A stretch of DNA of 64,000 nucleotides from the NCBI GenBank assembly GCA_028023455.1, contig JAQFVV010012402.1:9776292-9840291 (forward strand), in the 5' to 3' direction. The position numbers and the translations under genes were made by a program. The notes beneath the pieces were generated by a model. It had not been told where the DNA came from and did no database searches. It was given only the letters and a program-made list of their open reading frames with translations. Source of the DNA: Epiperipatus broadwayi (taxonomy: Eukaryota; Onychophora; Udeonychophora; Euonychophora; Peripatidae). Below are positions 46,367-60,179 of this stretch, one piece after another. Each line of letters starts with the position of its first letter. Positions within the stretch are counted from its first letter, which is position 1.

Positions 46367-46829
46367 AATAATTACAATTAAAGTCATTAACATCATTAGC
46401 TATTAATTTTTGATAAATTACCACTAAAAAAAAAACAAGTTTTTTTTTAAATAAATAAATTTAGCTTTGACTATCTTCAAGATTTATATATTATTTTTTT
46501 AATATATTTAGAAGTGTTGTATATTGAGAAACCAAATTAGAGGGAACCTCACTGAATTAACATATTTATTTAATTCAAAAGTTTTTATAAGTGAGGTGTT
46601 AACCAGTAATGATACATATAAGGCAGATGTCATTAATCAAGTGTATTTGTTTTAAATGATTATCCAGTCAATACATTAATAGCTTGAATGCTTGATTAAA
46701 CAATAATAAATTTGAATGACTTACAACTGCTTTTAGATTTCGGAGACTGGTTCTACAGAATTATCAGAATTATTCCTACTATTTGAGTTTTGATTTCCCT
46801 GAACTGCAAAAAATATTGGAATTATGTGC

Positions 46830-47080
46830 TTTTAGGCACTTTACCCTTTCATTTATTCATTGGTTTGAATTTTTACATTAATTCATGGTTGTTATCTGGA
46901 ATAACATAGATTATTTTCATAATCCTACTGGCTATCTTAACTAATCACATATTGTCTACAACATTAGGGTCATGTGCTTTATGGACACTTTATCCTTTCA
47001 TTTATTAATAAGTTGGTTTTATATATTGATTTATGATTTGACTTTGGAATATCACTAGCTTAGCTTGTCTCTGTGTTCCT
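46830..47080. repeat. Diverged tandem duplication, about 145-bp unit
   Basis: TATGTGCTTTTAGGCACTTTACCCTTTC and TCATGTGCTTTATGGACACTTTATCC head two related units, followed by similar TTCATTTATT...TTGG..T text. Confidence 0.5.
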
Positions 47081-49434
47081 AACACTCAATATTTATTTGA
47101 TTGCTATTATAATTAATCACATTTTGTTCATATTGAGAAAATTATACACAAGTAAGTAGTTTAATTACATTATAAATTAAATCATATTCTAAACATTTTA
47201 GCTATTTACTCTCATATTTATTTAATAACAGCTAATATGATTTGGTAGAATGGACATAGCAAAAATATTTTGTAATTCAAATATTTTCAAATGTAAGTCA
47301 TTGGATTACTCCATGCTATAAAATACTTAAGACTTATCTATTTGTAAACCTTGTATGCATGGTTCCAGTCTATGAACATTATAAACAGTGCATTTCCTTT
47401 TTTTTTACTTGTGAAATTCTTGATACAAAATTTGAGACATTAGATAGTGAAAAAAAGAAAATGATGCATTAATATCAATTGTAACAATTTTAAATTTATA
47501 CTTTTTAATACTATAATGCTCTTGTATTCACTGCCATTTGTGAAATGTGGATAATAGTGAATCTTATATATGTGTTCAATATATTGTAGCCTTTCTAGTT
47601 GGTACATTATTATATATAGAGCTCACAAAACAAACTCTATTATACATTATTGTATGGTTGTTGTTAATAGTCAGTTTTAGTAAAAAAAAAATTAAATTTT
47701 ATATAATGGCTGATAAGAAACCTATTATTTAATTTGTAGAAGAATTTAAATTGATTGTTTCTTTAGTGTTAAATTTGAGTTAACTTTCTTTAGATAATTA
47801 TAATTTATATAAGTTATAGTTTTGAGGTATAAATTGTACTATTTATTTTTAAAATAAAAAGGTAAATAATGGAAAGTATTTTTGATCAGTAATTATAATG
47901 ACTAAAATTAATATTTTTTATAATTATTAATAATAAATTTGAAAATTGCTATTTATTTGTTATTTTAAAATTATTTAATTAATGATAAAACAAATGGGGA
48001 ATGAGATGTGTTAATAGATGTGTGCACACATTTAATTAATAATAAAGAAATTTACTCCTAATACAATATTCAATTTGTTAATTATCAATAATAAATGTTA
48101 CTTTTAATCATATAAATTTCATAAAAGTTCATAAAATTAATAATTAGAATAATAATATAAATTATAAAACTTAGGTGTTGTAAAATTTGATTTTAAATAT
48201 AGATTATTTTCTTATTAAGATATAAGTTAGATTTTGCACTATTTAAATTAAGAAATATTGATTTAATAATAGGTGGTTTTCATTCATTTTTAAAATTGTA
48301 GATAGTAATTAATATTCATTTTAGCTAGATATCTGAAGATAATTAACCAATCAGATATTGTAAAATTTTTCATATAAATAGAAGAGGAGGTGAGATGGGG
48401 AGATAATTAAGAAATTATTAGGGGAGGAAACTGTATTTTCTTTATCTAAAAATTTTAAATGTAAATTTATTAAAATATTATTTTAGTAGTAAAAGTTAAT
48501 AATAATTCTAAAAACATGGAATTCATTTTAAGAAGTTGTTAATTAATTTCATCATGGAAAAAGAAGTAAACTATTTTCATTGGTACTCTACATAATGCTG
48601 ATTACAAACTTGTAATAATGATTGGAACAAAACTTCATTCACTTGAATAAAATGTACTTCTACAAGAGAAACTGCATATTACTAAACCATTTTGTTTCTT
48701 TAAAATGAAAGGGGATGTAAGAAACTTATTTCTTATTGATTTTTATAAGCCTTATGATAGAGAACATTTTCTGCTAAATCTTATCTTTAATAATAATTAC
48801 TTGCTTACATTAAAACTATTGATGTTTAAAAATATGAATTTATTCATGATAGTATTAAGATGATAATTGCATAAAAGAATGTGACACTGATAATTATTAT
48901 TGAAAAGTTTATAGTTATTAACTTTAATAATAACTATTTTGAATATTGAATTACTTGGAGGAGTAATACTAGAACTTCCTAATTCTAGAAGTATATGTCT
49001 GATGTTTGCAGGAAGCAATGGGATTTAAAAAAAGAAATATAATAAAATATCTTTATTACATGGTTAATTAATCATATAGATGTTATAAAAGGAAGGATGA
49101 ACTTATGATACAAGAACTTATTATTGTTGAAATAATTCTTATTTGAATTTTATTCATATTTTCAAATTATCTATAAATAATGGTGAAAAGTGTAGAGGGG
49201 AGAGAAAAGGAAAAAAATTTTTTTCTTTCATGCAACAGTTTATCATGATGTCATCATGGTAACAATACTCCCAATGAAGTTTTATGATTTTTTTTATTTA
49301 TTCAAGGAGTTGAAGAAAATTTTTCATTTATATTATTTGAGCTGAATTGACTATAATATTAGTTGCATTAAGTACATAAAATTATTTATTTCATATGTTG
49401 TTTTAGAATTAAATATTTAAAAAAAATTTTGAAT
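47081..49434. other. Gene-free AT-rich intronic stretch
   Basis: Very AT-rich. No supported gene, RNA or element. Frames at 47547-47732 and 48797-49018 look random. Confidence 0.55.
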
Positions 49435-49435
49435 A

Positions 49436-50334
49436 CACCTGGGTCTTGTTTTATGCGGTAGATAGGTTCCTCAGAAAACACACACAAAAGAAATCACACA
49501 AAAATAGACTTAACTTACCTTGAAAAATGGGGATAGGGGGTTGTAATTTTCAGAAATTCCATAAAAGCAAAGCAAGAAGGAAAAATTACTTTAAAATTTG
49601 CATTAAAAAAATAATGAAATAAAGTATGACTAATAAAACATTTCAAATATTTGAAAAAAAATAATACAAGACAAACTTTTTTTACTTTTTTTATTAACTA
49701 CAGTATTTAATTTACATTTTTTATACATATTTTAATCATTAGCGGTTGTTATGCGTTCGTTTGTGAAATGTTAAAAAATCAGATTCGTCATGTGACATAC
49801 AACTAGCTCCACTTTCCTATCTTGAACTGTGTTCATGGTTTTTGTTTCTATATTTAAAAAATGAGATTGTAATCCAAACAAAATAATTATAGATTATCAT
49901 TAGAAAGATTATTTTTAATTTATAAAATCAATAAAATCTTCGTTATTATTTATTTTAAAAATCTAAAAAATTATTTATTTCTGTTATAATTAACAAAATA
50001 CGTTTTAAAAGTTTAAAATTTTTGACTATTTGTTGTGATATTTTTATATGTAAATATAAATCTATTATTATTATTTACTCATTAGTATAAGTAGGTTATT
50101 TACATAGAAGCTAATATTCTAAATACAGCTTCAGACCATATTCACGTTAGCTGCTAATATAACGTTATATTTTTGAAAAAAAAAAAAAGTATTTCGAGTC
50201 AAATAAGTTATTAATAACTTAAATTTCTTGATATCTAATAAATATAATGAAATATGAAAGATATTAAGAAGAAACATGAATCGCATAACTTCAAAATCAC
50301 ATTAAAATAATCCGCATAAAACGAGACCCGGGTG
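49436..50334. mobile_element. pogo-like non-autonomous DNA transposon
   Basis: Inverted ends CACCTGGGTCTTGTTTTATG (49436) and, from the other end, CACCCGGGTCTCGTTTTATG (to 50334) are each bordered by TA, as for Tc1/mariner-pogo elements. GCGGTAGATAGGTTCCTCAG behind the left end recalls Tigger-type subterminal sequence. No transposase frame is visible in the 0.9 kb. Confidence 0.7.
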
Positions 50335-51194
50335 TATATAAAATCTTCTTGATTATAATTCTATAACATGGAAGAACTGATAGTTATAAGATAGTAAGTA
50401 TTAAATATAAGATATTCATATTTAATTTTAAGCATGGAATCAGGTAAAATAAATGTGTATTTAAATAAAAATATATGATAACGGATTGAATATATCCATT
50501 ATAATATTAATATGAGTGTATAATGGTATGTATGATTGATTTGTTTGTTGATTAAAGATAAATAATTTATTATATTTATGACAAATTCTATCATAAAACT
50601 ATTTGTTTGTTTTTTAGTCTTCTTGGTATATTAAAAGTATTATAAGTTGTTAATGATAAGTTTAGATATAATTATATTTTATGTGATGTAAGTATTTCAT
50701 ATGGAGTATCAGATTTTAAGTAGTGGTATGGGAAAGTATATTTATTGGAAATCGTGTAGTGTTGTGGCACAGTATAATTTGTGGCTTTATGTTACATTTA
50801 GTCCATGATATCTTTTTTTTTTTATAATTTTATAAGATATCCATCCCACACTTGTTATCATGAAAAATTGCACTGGTATAAACATCATATAAATGAATAG
50901 AAGATATAAGTAATGGTAATAGCTAAACTTTCAAATGGTTATAAAGTAGATTCATTTGTTGCAAGAGTGATGAAATACAAAACAAATAGAATCTTAAAGA
51001 ATGTAAGAATTATTTTATGAATGTTTTATTGAATATAGGAGATCAAAATACAAAATGAAAGTATGAGGTGTAATAGACATAATATTGAAAGAAAACCTGA
51101 TATTTTATTCATATTATTGTATGTAAAGAAATAAAATGCCATATTGTAATAAACATCTAAAGTAATTAAATGTTTATTTTATAATGAAATAAAT

Positions 51195-52415
51195 AAAATC
51201 ATCATCATCAACAACCATTATCAATCCACTGCAGGATGAAGGTCTCTCCGAGTTTAATCCATCTTCTCCGATCTTTAGCTTCTCTTCTCCACATCACCCC
51301 TGCACACTTTCTTATTTCATCCATCCATCTCACATGTGGTCTCTTTCTGGGTCTTTTACAATCTCTTGGAATCCAGTTTAATATTTCAATTGTCCATCTA
51401 TTATCATCTCTTCTAGCAATATGTCCAGTCCAACTCCACTTCAATCTTTTAATTTTTTCAATGAGGTCAGTAACACCTATTTGTTCTCTTACCCATACAT
51501 TGCATTTTCGATCTCTTCTTGTTACTCTCAACATGCATCTCTCCATACTTCTTTGAGTGATCTGGAGTCTCTATATTGCTCTTCTATTAAGTGTCCAAGT
51601 CTCAGATCCATAAGTAAGAACTGGTAAAACACATTTGTTAAAAACCTTCCTTTTCAAACACATAGGCATGTTTCCTTTTAGTATCAAATTATTTCTACCA
51701 AAAGCACTCCAACCAAGTTTAATTCTATGATTAATTTCATCCATTATGTTTCCATCTGTAATAATAATCTGACCAAGGTATTTGTAACTGTTAACTTCTT
51801 CTAATTCATCATAATCAATCTTTATTGTCATATTTTGAGCAAATCGATTAAACATTATTTTAATCTTTTTAACATTTATCTTTAGTCCTACTTTCCTACT
51901 TTCATCTGATAACTCCTGCAACATTTCCTGCAGCTCTGAAGCATTATTTGCAAAAACAACTATATCATTTCAAAATCTAAACGACTTAAATAATCTCCAC
52001 TTACTTTCACTCCTTTAGTTTCCCATTTTAATTCACAAAATACTTCTTGCAACACTGCTGTAAAAAGTTTTGGAGATATGGAGTCACCTTGACTTACATC
52101 TTTCTCAATGTTGACTTTCCCAGTATCATTATGTAATCTAATTTTTGCTGTTGCATTTTTATAAATATTCTTTAAAATATGACAATATCCTGCATCTATA
52201 TCTTGATGATCCAATGCTTTAATCACTGAAGAAATGTTTATAGAATCAAATGCCTTTTCATAATCTACAAATCCAAAACATAATGGCAACTCATATTCAT
52301 TTGTCCTTTCTATAACTTCTCTCAATACCTGGATATGATCTACTTTACTAAAACCACTTTTAAATCCAGCCTGATCCCTTGGAATAAAATAATTTATAGA
52401 ATTGTAATTAGACAA
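51195..52415 (-). pseudogene. LINE B reverse transcriptase, 5'-truncated
   Basis: On the - strand, DQAGFKSGFS, CFGFVDYEKAFDS (motif A), VSQGDSISPKLF (motif B), a damaged catalytic motif (frameshift and stop before NDIVVF), VGLKINVKKIKIM, YKYLGQ, LPVLTYGSETWTLNRRAI, then GHIARRDDNRWT and FILQWIDNGC. This is the standard order for an RTE/CR1-like RT and its C-terminal part. A GATGATGATGATTTTATT tail marks the 3' end. Lesions are few (frameshift near 51960, stop near 51570), so it is one of the younger LINE copies. It is intronic, antisense to the kinase gene. Confidence 0.88.
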
Positions 52416-55400
52416 TAATATTATATAATATAAAAGGATATAGTTATGAAATATTTGTAAACTAGTGAAAATACAAAGTGTATATTTTTTGTTAGTATAT
52501 TTTAAATATAAAATAGTAATAAGTATCGTAATGATAATGGTGTAAAGTATTAGAATATACTAAATCCTATTTGTAAATAATTTCAAAGTGAAGAATGAAT
52601 TTTAGTTTATTATAATTACTTAGTTAATATTAGTATATAAAGTTTTGTTAAATATTATTTATTAAATATAAGATATGTATAAATTATTTTTAAATTTTGT
52701 ATATTACTAAAATAAATGTTAATGTTTGTTTTTAAAATAATAAAGTGTTGAGATTTTCATTTCTTATTCACAAGTCATTGTTCATTATCCTTACCACATA
52801 TACATTATAATGATTAAACATGTTGTTGCACATAATTTGAGATAAAATAATAAATAAGAAAAAGATGATGATTGTTCAAGACATTTGATATTGTATTTAA
52901 AATATTAATTAATTTACCCTTCTCAATGATCATAATGAAGAGTAATTAGCATGCCATATAAAATAGAAATAATTGAATTATAATATATTGTGATAATAAA
53001 TTATTTTTAAATTGATTATGATAATTAATAGTGAGAAGTGTTGGTTAATAATTTTTAATTTATTTTAGTCAATTTATAAGGAAAGTTAGTTAATTAGTTT
53101 AAATGTAAGGAATTGATTACTATTTGTTTCTTAATTATTTTAACTGTAGCTGGATGTAAGTAAAATCCCTCTCTACATTTGGTTATGTAAATTAACTTAT
53201 TCATTTAAGAAACAATAGTTAGCTGATATGTTTATTGAGTTAAAGAATGTTAATAAAGGAGTGGTATTAAATAATTTCCATAACTAGATGAATATTATAT
53301 TATTATTAACTTTAACATAGGAAATTTTAATATTCAATATAATTTACTTATTTTATTGTGAGTCATTGGAGTATTATTGATATTTTCTGTGATATTCCTA
53401 TGTCATTGAGGATATACTTTTAGTATATACTCAATGTTAAAAAGGGGTATCTTACTGGATGATTGGATAACAAGTCTTATGATTATTAAACAATTCAAAA
53501 CAAAACAACACTCTCCATATAGTAGTGCCATCTTGTGCTAAGTGGTCTTATGATTATTGTTATTTTATTATTAAATAATTTATTAATATTGATATAATAA
53601 TATATTAGACGTGAAAAGAGGATAAGATTGATATTATTAGAATTTTATATAAAAGAAAGAAAACTGATAAGATTGAGCTAGAAATTTGTTATCTATATCT
53701 ACCATACATAATAGCTGTTAGGTTGGTCATCTAGTTAGATTACAATATATAAACACACGTGTGTGGTTTAATTTTTAAAAGAAACAAACAAAAATATATA
53801 TATAATGCAGATATAAAAAGACATTATAGTTAAATATTTACAGAAAATTGGAGAAGGCTATTACACAATTGACTGAGTTCTCCATGCACGGGAGTGATTG
53901 ACAAACATAATTCATGATAGCATTTTTACAGTTGGAATAATGTGGTCTATGGGAGACTACTGCTTGAAATGTTTAACAGTATTTTATTTATTTATATAGT
54001 ATATGTTTTGTTTTTTTAAAAAATTGCTTAACTATTAACAAAATATTGCAAAGAAATTTGTAAAGATTTCAACCAAAATGCAAGTTCACCAATGGCTGTA
54101 TTAAGGTCTTCAAATCACAAAAATATGGTAGTTATTAAATTTGTGGTTCATAGTTTATGTTTGTACACATCTACACAGATCATTATTTCACCCCACCCAC
54201 CCCATTTTACTTTTATTCTATATATGATATTAAGTAATTGTGATAATTGATTTAAGCAAAATAGAAAACTGAAATTAAGCAAAAGTGAAAAAATTAAAAG
54301 ATTCAAAGCAAAGTTTGATCAGTGAAGCTAAAAAAAAATTCTTTATTTTCTTTTATATTTTTGTAAATAGAGCAAATTATTGCTTGTAATGCATTGTTAA
54401 TAGTGATCATTTTCTTTATTTATTATCTACCTAAACAAAGATTCTATATTCTAGATTAGCTTTCCAATTCCATGTATTTTTCAAGTAATAGTAACTATTT
54501 TATTCTTAAACTTTTTTCTTCTGCCTTCTATCTTTATCGTCCCTTCCAATAAAATCTTCAGATTTCGCATTAAAATAATTTTTATATACAGAATTCTCTT
54601 TGTAATCGTGATTTCCATATTCATGTTTTCATTTATCTGTATTTAAAAAATAATTTAAAAAAATTTTTAATTTTCTGTTTTAATTTTTTGTTCATTAGTG
54701 CATATGCAGGAGGTATACTCAATTATATATATGTGTGTATATGTTATACATGTTTTAACATGCGCTTATATAGTGCAATCCAAATATGCATGTTAGTAAA
54801 CTAGAATAAATGCCTAAATTAACTTATTCAAATAATTTTAATTAATGAGCTAATTAAATCTATGTTAATATTCACTTTCAACTTTTGACGTCATGTTAAA
54901 ATAATTGCCAAACAGCTCAAGATAATTATATCATAACCTCATCATTATTCATCAATTGGCATTGGAGTATTTTGATATAATATACAAAGTTTTTTTCATA
55001 TAAATCCTAAATCAAAGACCATTCTGATCTTAAAGCATGAAATAATGACAACACAATCTTACAAATTCACATAATGAAAAAGGTTTTGCACATTATACTG
55101 AAATATACTAGCAGATAATTTATTGCCAACTAAAGAGTCATATTGGGGTCATAAATAGTCAACTGATTAATTTAACATAATGTCAAAGATTATAAGTGAA
55201 TATTATCAACTGATTAATTAAATGTTGATTAATTTATACATATATTAACCTATTAAAAATATTAAATTTAAGTATTGTAACGTTTATTTATATACGTTGC
55301 AAAAATATTGGCATTTGGTAAAACTAAAAAATAAAGGTAAATTTAGATTTTTTTTGACAAATTTTTTTTTTAAAAAAAATAACATACAATGAAAGTTAAA

Positions 55401-55500
55401 TTATTGTTCCGTATTTTTTTAATGTAATTAGAAATAAAAGTTAGAATTGGAGAGAACAAAAGAATTCCAAACGTAAAAAAAAGATAAGAGAAAGTAAAAA
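52416..55500. other. Gene-free AT-rich intronic stretch
   Basis: No supported gene. At 53505-53550 there is a fragment of the family 1 arm (ACTCTCCATATAGTAGTGCC), too short to delimit. Confidence 0.55.
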
Positions 55501-55646
55501 TATTTTGGCTAATTAAAGATGGCCGAAAAACTTGATAAGGAAAGAGAACTTTATAACATAAATTTTATAAAGAATCTACAAGATTATGAACCAAAAAATG
55601 CCATGATAATAACATGCGCAGAAGTCCGAAAACTGGACCTCTAGTA

Positions 55647-57261
55647 CAGTGTTTCCCAACCTGTGGTACGTGTACCAGTGGTGGTATGCGAGTTGCTGGT
55701 TGGTGGTACACGAAAAATAATCAATAATGGCAGACATTAAAAAAAAAAAATTAAATCATAAAAATATAAAAAAGTTTTTTCCTATAATTCTTAAAATTAT
55801 TTTAATTAATAATAATATACAGTAAAGTTGTTAATATGTACAGTCGATAACGATCTTTAATGTTAATGATAAAATTGAAAGTATGATTAAGAAATTAGAT
55901 TTTTGGAAACAGTAATATGTATAAGTATCGAAAACAATCAAACTCTACATATTTTTTTGTTTGAAAATAAGGTTAGTCTGTCTCAAGATATACGAGAAAA
56001 TATAATAGCACATTTAACAGGATTAAAATTGTCTTTCATGGAATATTTTCCAAAACCCGAAACACAAATGATAATTGGATTTCAAACCCCTTCTATGCAG
56101 AAAATTTAGAAAAAGCTACATCATTATCAATAAAGGATAAAAAAAATTTAATAGAATTATCATGTGACAGAACTTTACAAGTAGAATTCAAACGACACAA
56201 TCTAATTAATTTTTGGTTAAACATTAAAGAATATGAACAACTTTCTGAGAAAGCTCTTAAATTATTATTACCGTTTACTAATACGGAATTAGTAGGAAGA
56301 GCTTTTTCTTCATATATTTTTTTAAAAAATAAGTATCGAAACAGATTGAACGCAGCTGTAGACTTAAGGGTATACTTCGCATCTTTTGAACCAAATTTCA
56401 AAAAATTATGTTGTTTGAAACAAGCACAAAGATCTCATTAAATTTATTTTATAAAAATATTTGATTATGATAAGAAAATATACTAATTGTTTTTTTATAA
56501 TTTTGTGTTTTTATTAAAACCATTTATTAGCAAACGAAATATGACAAAATAGTAGATAAATAATGAGTCGGATCAAGGCAAATCAATATAAATTATTTAA
56601 TTTGAAAGAATGTATCAGAAAAGGATCATACCCAGAAATGAGACTCTCATTAATTCTTGATCATCTATTGTGGATTACTAGATGTAAGCTAGTATTTAAT
56701 CATCAAAATTTTAATCCTACTAACTTCATGCTGAACAATATAAAGAAAACAAGAACAAGAGATAGCCTGATAACCCCTGAGGTTATTTTTGTCATGACTT
56801 TGGAATGCTGGATTTATCCTCTCCATGGCCCAACTAATAGCAAGATGCTCCAAAAAAGAGAAAACAGACTCAAATTCGGGAAAACCAAATGAAGGAATGA
56901 GAAAACACTTTGAACAAAATATGTACCAAATAACCTTTAATGTGATAATGTAATCTTTAATAAATTATTTTAGAAAAAATATGAAACTTCGAACAAACAC
57001 ATACATATAAATATGTTACAGTGAGTTTATAATTTCAGTGAGTTTATAATCTGGCGTGACGTTTAGGCGTGTTTCGATGTAATTTGTCTCATTATGAGAT
57101 GTGAATACATACATGGTCACCCTACAATATTTATAATGCAAATAAAATAACACACTCGCAATAACAAATTTCATGAAATACAATCATTTTTACGAAGTGG
57201 TACAATTTAGCGTGATGTACTACCAAGTGGTACGCGAGCCAAAAAAGGTTGGGAAACACTG
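55647..57261 (+). mobile_element. hAT transposon, internally decayed
   Basis: 1.6 kb with 16-bp perfect terminal repeats CAGTGTTTCCCAACCT and an exact 8-bp duplication CTCTAGTA at 55639-55646 and 57262-57269. A TACCACTTGGTAGTAC-type motif lies near the right end. It is much shorter than a full hAT element and lacks the N-terminal half of the transposase. Confidence 0.92.
55903..56441 (+). pseudogene. hAT transposase, C-terminal remnant
   Basis: The frame at 55903-56109 reads FENKVSLSQ and FMEYFPKPE. A frameshift near 56090 leads into an open frame to TAA at 56439-56441 with ELSCDRTLQVEF, NFWLNIKEYEQL, ALKLLLPFTNTEL, GRAFSSY and KNKYRNRLN. This is the C-terminal dimerisation region of BED-type hAT proteins. 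The catalytic core is absent. Confidence 0.8.
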
Positions 57262-57267
57262 CTCTAG

Positions 57268-57276
57268 TATAAAAAG
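57268..57276 (+). promoter_or_regulatory. TATA-box-like sequence at hAT target site
   Basis: TATAAAAAG directly after the hAT target duplication, in a comparatively G+C-rich segment (57270-57500, also 55590-55640). It could be the promoter part of an LTR that the hAT element entered. No matching LTR was found. Confidence 0.25.
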
Positions 57277-58634
57277 GAGGGATTCGGTTGGAGGAACGTC
57301 TTGTTCATTGGTTTTTCTAGTTGGTCTTGGATAACAATAATATATCCAAGATCGCTCTACGCTGAAGTAATTCGGCATGTCGGAGTGAACCGGAGCTTCT
57401 GAAGACATCGTGCCTGAAGATGTATACCAGAAAAGCTTTCATGACCGACTAGGAGAATGGACTGCAAGATCAACTAATAATCAGAGGCCGTGAGCTCATT
57501 TTAACCCCGAAAAACTATGCATAGTTATCTACAACCATCGTGAATTCATTAAAACTTACAGATAAGTTATACTTCATTATCCTGATTGTGACAAATTTAA
57601 GCGTTCGCAAACAATTCTTAAAAATATACGTATAAAAGGATCCTGATAGTGACTTTAATTGATCAAGAGACTCTTATTTAACCAAGAACTTTTTAATTGT
57701 TTAACTGTTATTTATTTTATTAATATTTCACATCTGAATTATATGTGTTCTCTCTAATTTACTTATAAGGAATTTTCATTTTAACTTAAACAGATTTTTA
57801 ATCTTAACTTAAACAGATTTTTGGTCTGTTATAATAAAAAAATATTTCTAATATCAATTTTCATTTGTGCGTTATTAATAATAGTTATTAATTATTATTG
57901 AAATTATTAATATTATTTTAGTGATGTTTAAATATATAATTTACCTTTGCCAATGTGTTTAATAAATTCCAGGAATAATAATATTTTAAAAAAATAATTC
58001 TCGTTACGGTATGATACAATACCGATTAGTTTAAAAGTATTTTCTTTTTTGTATTTGCGAGACGTGCTGGCGACAGATTTCAGCGGTCTCTTTAGAATAA
58101 AAGGACCTGGCACCCATATTGAATAAATTAAAAGCTGATTTCATCAATAGCATAATTCTCAACAATTAATAGGCCGAGTTTGATCAGGAAATATAGTTAT
58201 GTTTTTTAGAAATAGAAATACAACTTTCTTCTTTTTGACATAACTTGATCAACTCGCACGCAGTTTATATTAGCGTGTAGAGACCTAGCAAAACGGAAAA
58301 CGTTATAGTATATATATACACACACACAACTATATATGTGAAATATGTTTTAAAAATTTGTATTATAATATGGTTTGAAAACAATTGTCACCAATTTGGC
58401 AAAAATAGTATATATATATCAAATAAATAAATATATATATATTCACAGTATATAATTATTTTTTTAGTTAAATATTTATTAAATATACATCCTAGGTTAA
58501 CTTTTTTTTACTATATATGAGATATATTCTATATATTTTGTTTGCATTTATTTTATTTAATTAAATGGATAGCTTTTGCTTTTTGTGTTGTTTTTTTTTT
58601 CAATAAAGTTTAAATAATAATATATTTAATTTAG
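57277..58634. other. 3' end of NEK2 intron 2
   Basis: 57277-57560 and 57990-58110 are richer in G+C than the surroundings and hold several CpG, so are probably unrecognised repeat fragments. A 22-bp phrase with TTAACTTAAACAGATTTTT is doubled at 57780-57825. TA microsatellites lie at 58305-58330 and 58405-58445. The - strand frame at 57928-58113 shows no known family. Confidence 0.45.
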
Positions 58635-58872
58635 AAAATACATCGAAGAAGAATTTATTTGGAAAGTATTTTATCAGTTAGTAATTGCTTTAAAAGAATG
58701 TCATCGTCACAGTAAAGGTCATACAGTACTGCATCGAGATATTAAACCAGCCAATGTCTTCCTAGATGCAGATCACAATGTAAAACTTGGAGATTTTGGA
58801 CTTGCTCGTGTCCTGGGCCATAATTCAAGTTTTGCTAAAACTTTCATAGGTACACCATATTATATGTCACCA
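58635..58872 (+). CDS. NEK2: NEK2-like kinase, coding exon 3
   Basis: Starts after TTTAATTTAG, completes codon 105 (Gly) and runs to residue 184, phase 0, donor CCA|gtaagt. It carries the catalytic loop HRDIKPANVF (Asp140), the metal-binding DFG (Asp158) and the activation segment FAKTFIGTPYYMSP, whose Thr174 corresponds to the activating Thr175 of human NEK2. Numbering is one less than human here. The next exon should begin with EQM of the SPE motif and is outside the window. The C-terminal leucine zipper and regulatory tail are therefore not seen. Confidence 0.95.
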
Positions 58873-60179
58873 GTAAGTATTAAATAAATTTATTTTTAAT
58901 TTTTATTAGATTTTATATGTAGGATATCACATAAATTCAATATCATAGGCTTAGTATATAATTTTTCATATTGTAATACATGTGAACAAAGAAGAACAAA
59001 TCTAAATAATTCTGCTCAAGGCATGTCAAAATCAAAGAAAAATACTGTAGAATTTAAAAAATTGTATTCTTATCATGAGCTAGTATTGTAGAATTGTGTT
59101 AGCAGACTTTTCAGTACGTAAAAAATAGGATGAAGTGGATATTTGAAGAAGTCAATTACTACAAGACTTATAGAAATAACATGGACTAATTAATTAGCCA
59201 TTGACATTTTAATTAGACTGCTTTTTCAAAAGCAATTTTTACTCTGTGCATTTAAATATATTATATCATGATTCAGTAATACATCATTAAGATAAATATA
59301 AGAAATTTATAATAAATGTTTATATATCATGAATTATGAAGGTATTGCAGTATAATCAAGAGATTGTGTTTGATCATGTTTAATACAATTTCATCTGAAA
59401 TTGAATGTGCATTCGCTATTTAATTAATAATTAAAAAAGGTTTATGAAGTCATAATAGACAAAATTTTATAATAATTATTATTATATAATCTATATCTAT
59501 TTTTGTTCCCTTATTTTGGTCACCATTTCACTATATAAAAATTTTCCATTTTAAGTTCTGATTTTTTATATTGAATTTACTGATAATATGACAATGATTA
59601 TAGATAAGAGAACAATATGGTATTTATTAATTTTAATATTTGTAAGAAATTTGGAATAAAAATAAATGATAGGGTCTTGCATTATGGTTCTTTGCTCATC
59701 TCTAATTTTTTTACAGACACTCGCACATTATTTTGTCTTCAGAAGCTTTTCCAACTCCTAAAAAAATTAATTTGGTTTACTCTTTCTTATCATATTTGTA
59801 TTGTTTTCTTTTTGAATATCTATCACTCTTTCTAATTTTATTCCATCTTTTTTTTACTGCTTATATTCTTGAATTCAAGATTCTGATGATTACATAAAAG
59901 AAATTTCTAAAAAATAACATATATTTGGCTTTTCATTATCTTAAAATAGTGTATCCATTATTATAACAATAATGTTGTTCCATTGCTAGCATTCTTTTCT
60001 TTGTTCACCATTATTTCTTTACGAACATTATACATTTTTTTAAAACATTGATCAAAATAATTTTGGTAATTAAAAGTTCAGGATTAATCTGATATGATTA
60101 TTCATTTTTCTTGCTATTTGAGATATTTTCAAAAATCATTAGTATTAGCATTTTTCCTATTCTTTTTATATCCAGCATA
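58873..60179 (+). other. NEK2 intron 3, first part
   Basis: Begins GTAAGT and continues past 64000. AT-rich. No exon or clear element in this part; the frame at 59617-59835 looks random. Confidence 0.6.

Larger units (their letters stand above)
32577..58634 (+). other. NEK2 intron 2 (about 26 kb, transposon-filled)
   Basis: Runs from gtgaga to TTTAATTTAG and splits codon 105 (GG|A), so the reading frame is restored exactly. It contains the insertions listed separately between 32688 and 57261. I see no additional kinase exon in it. Confidence 0.9.
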
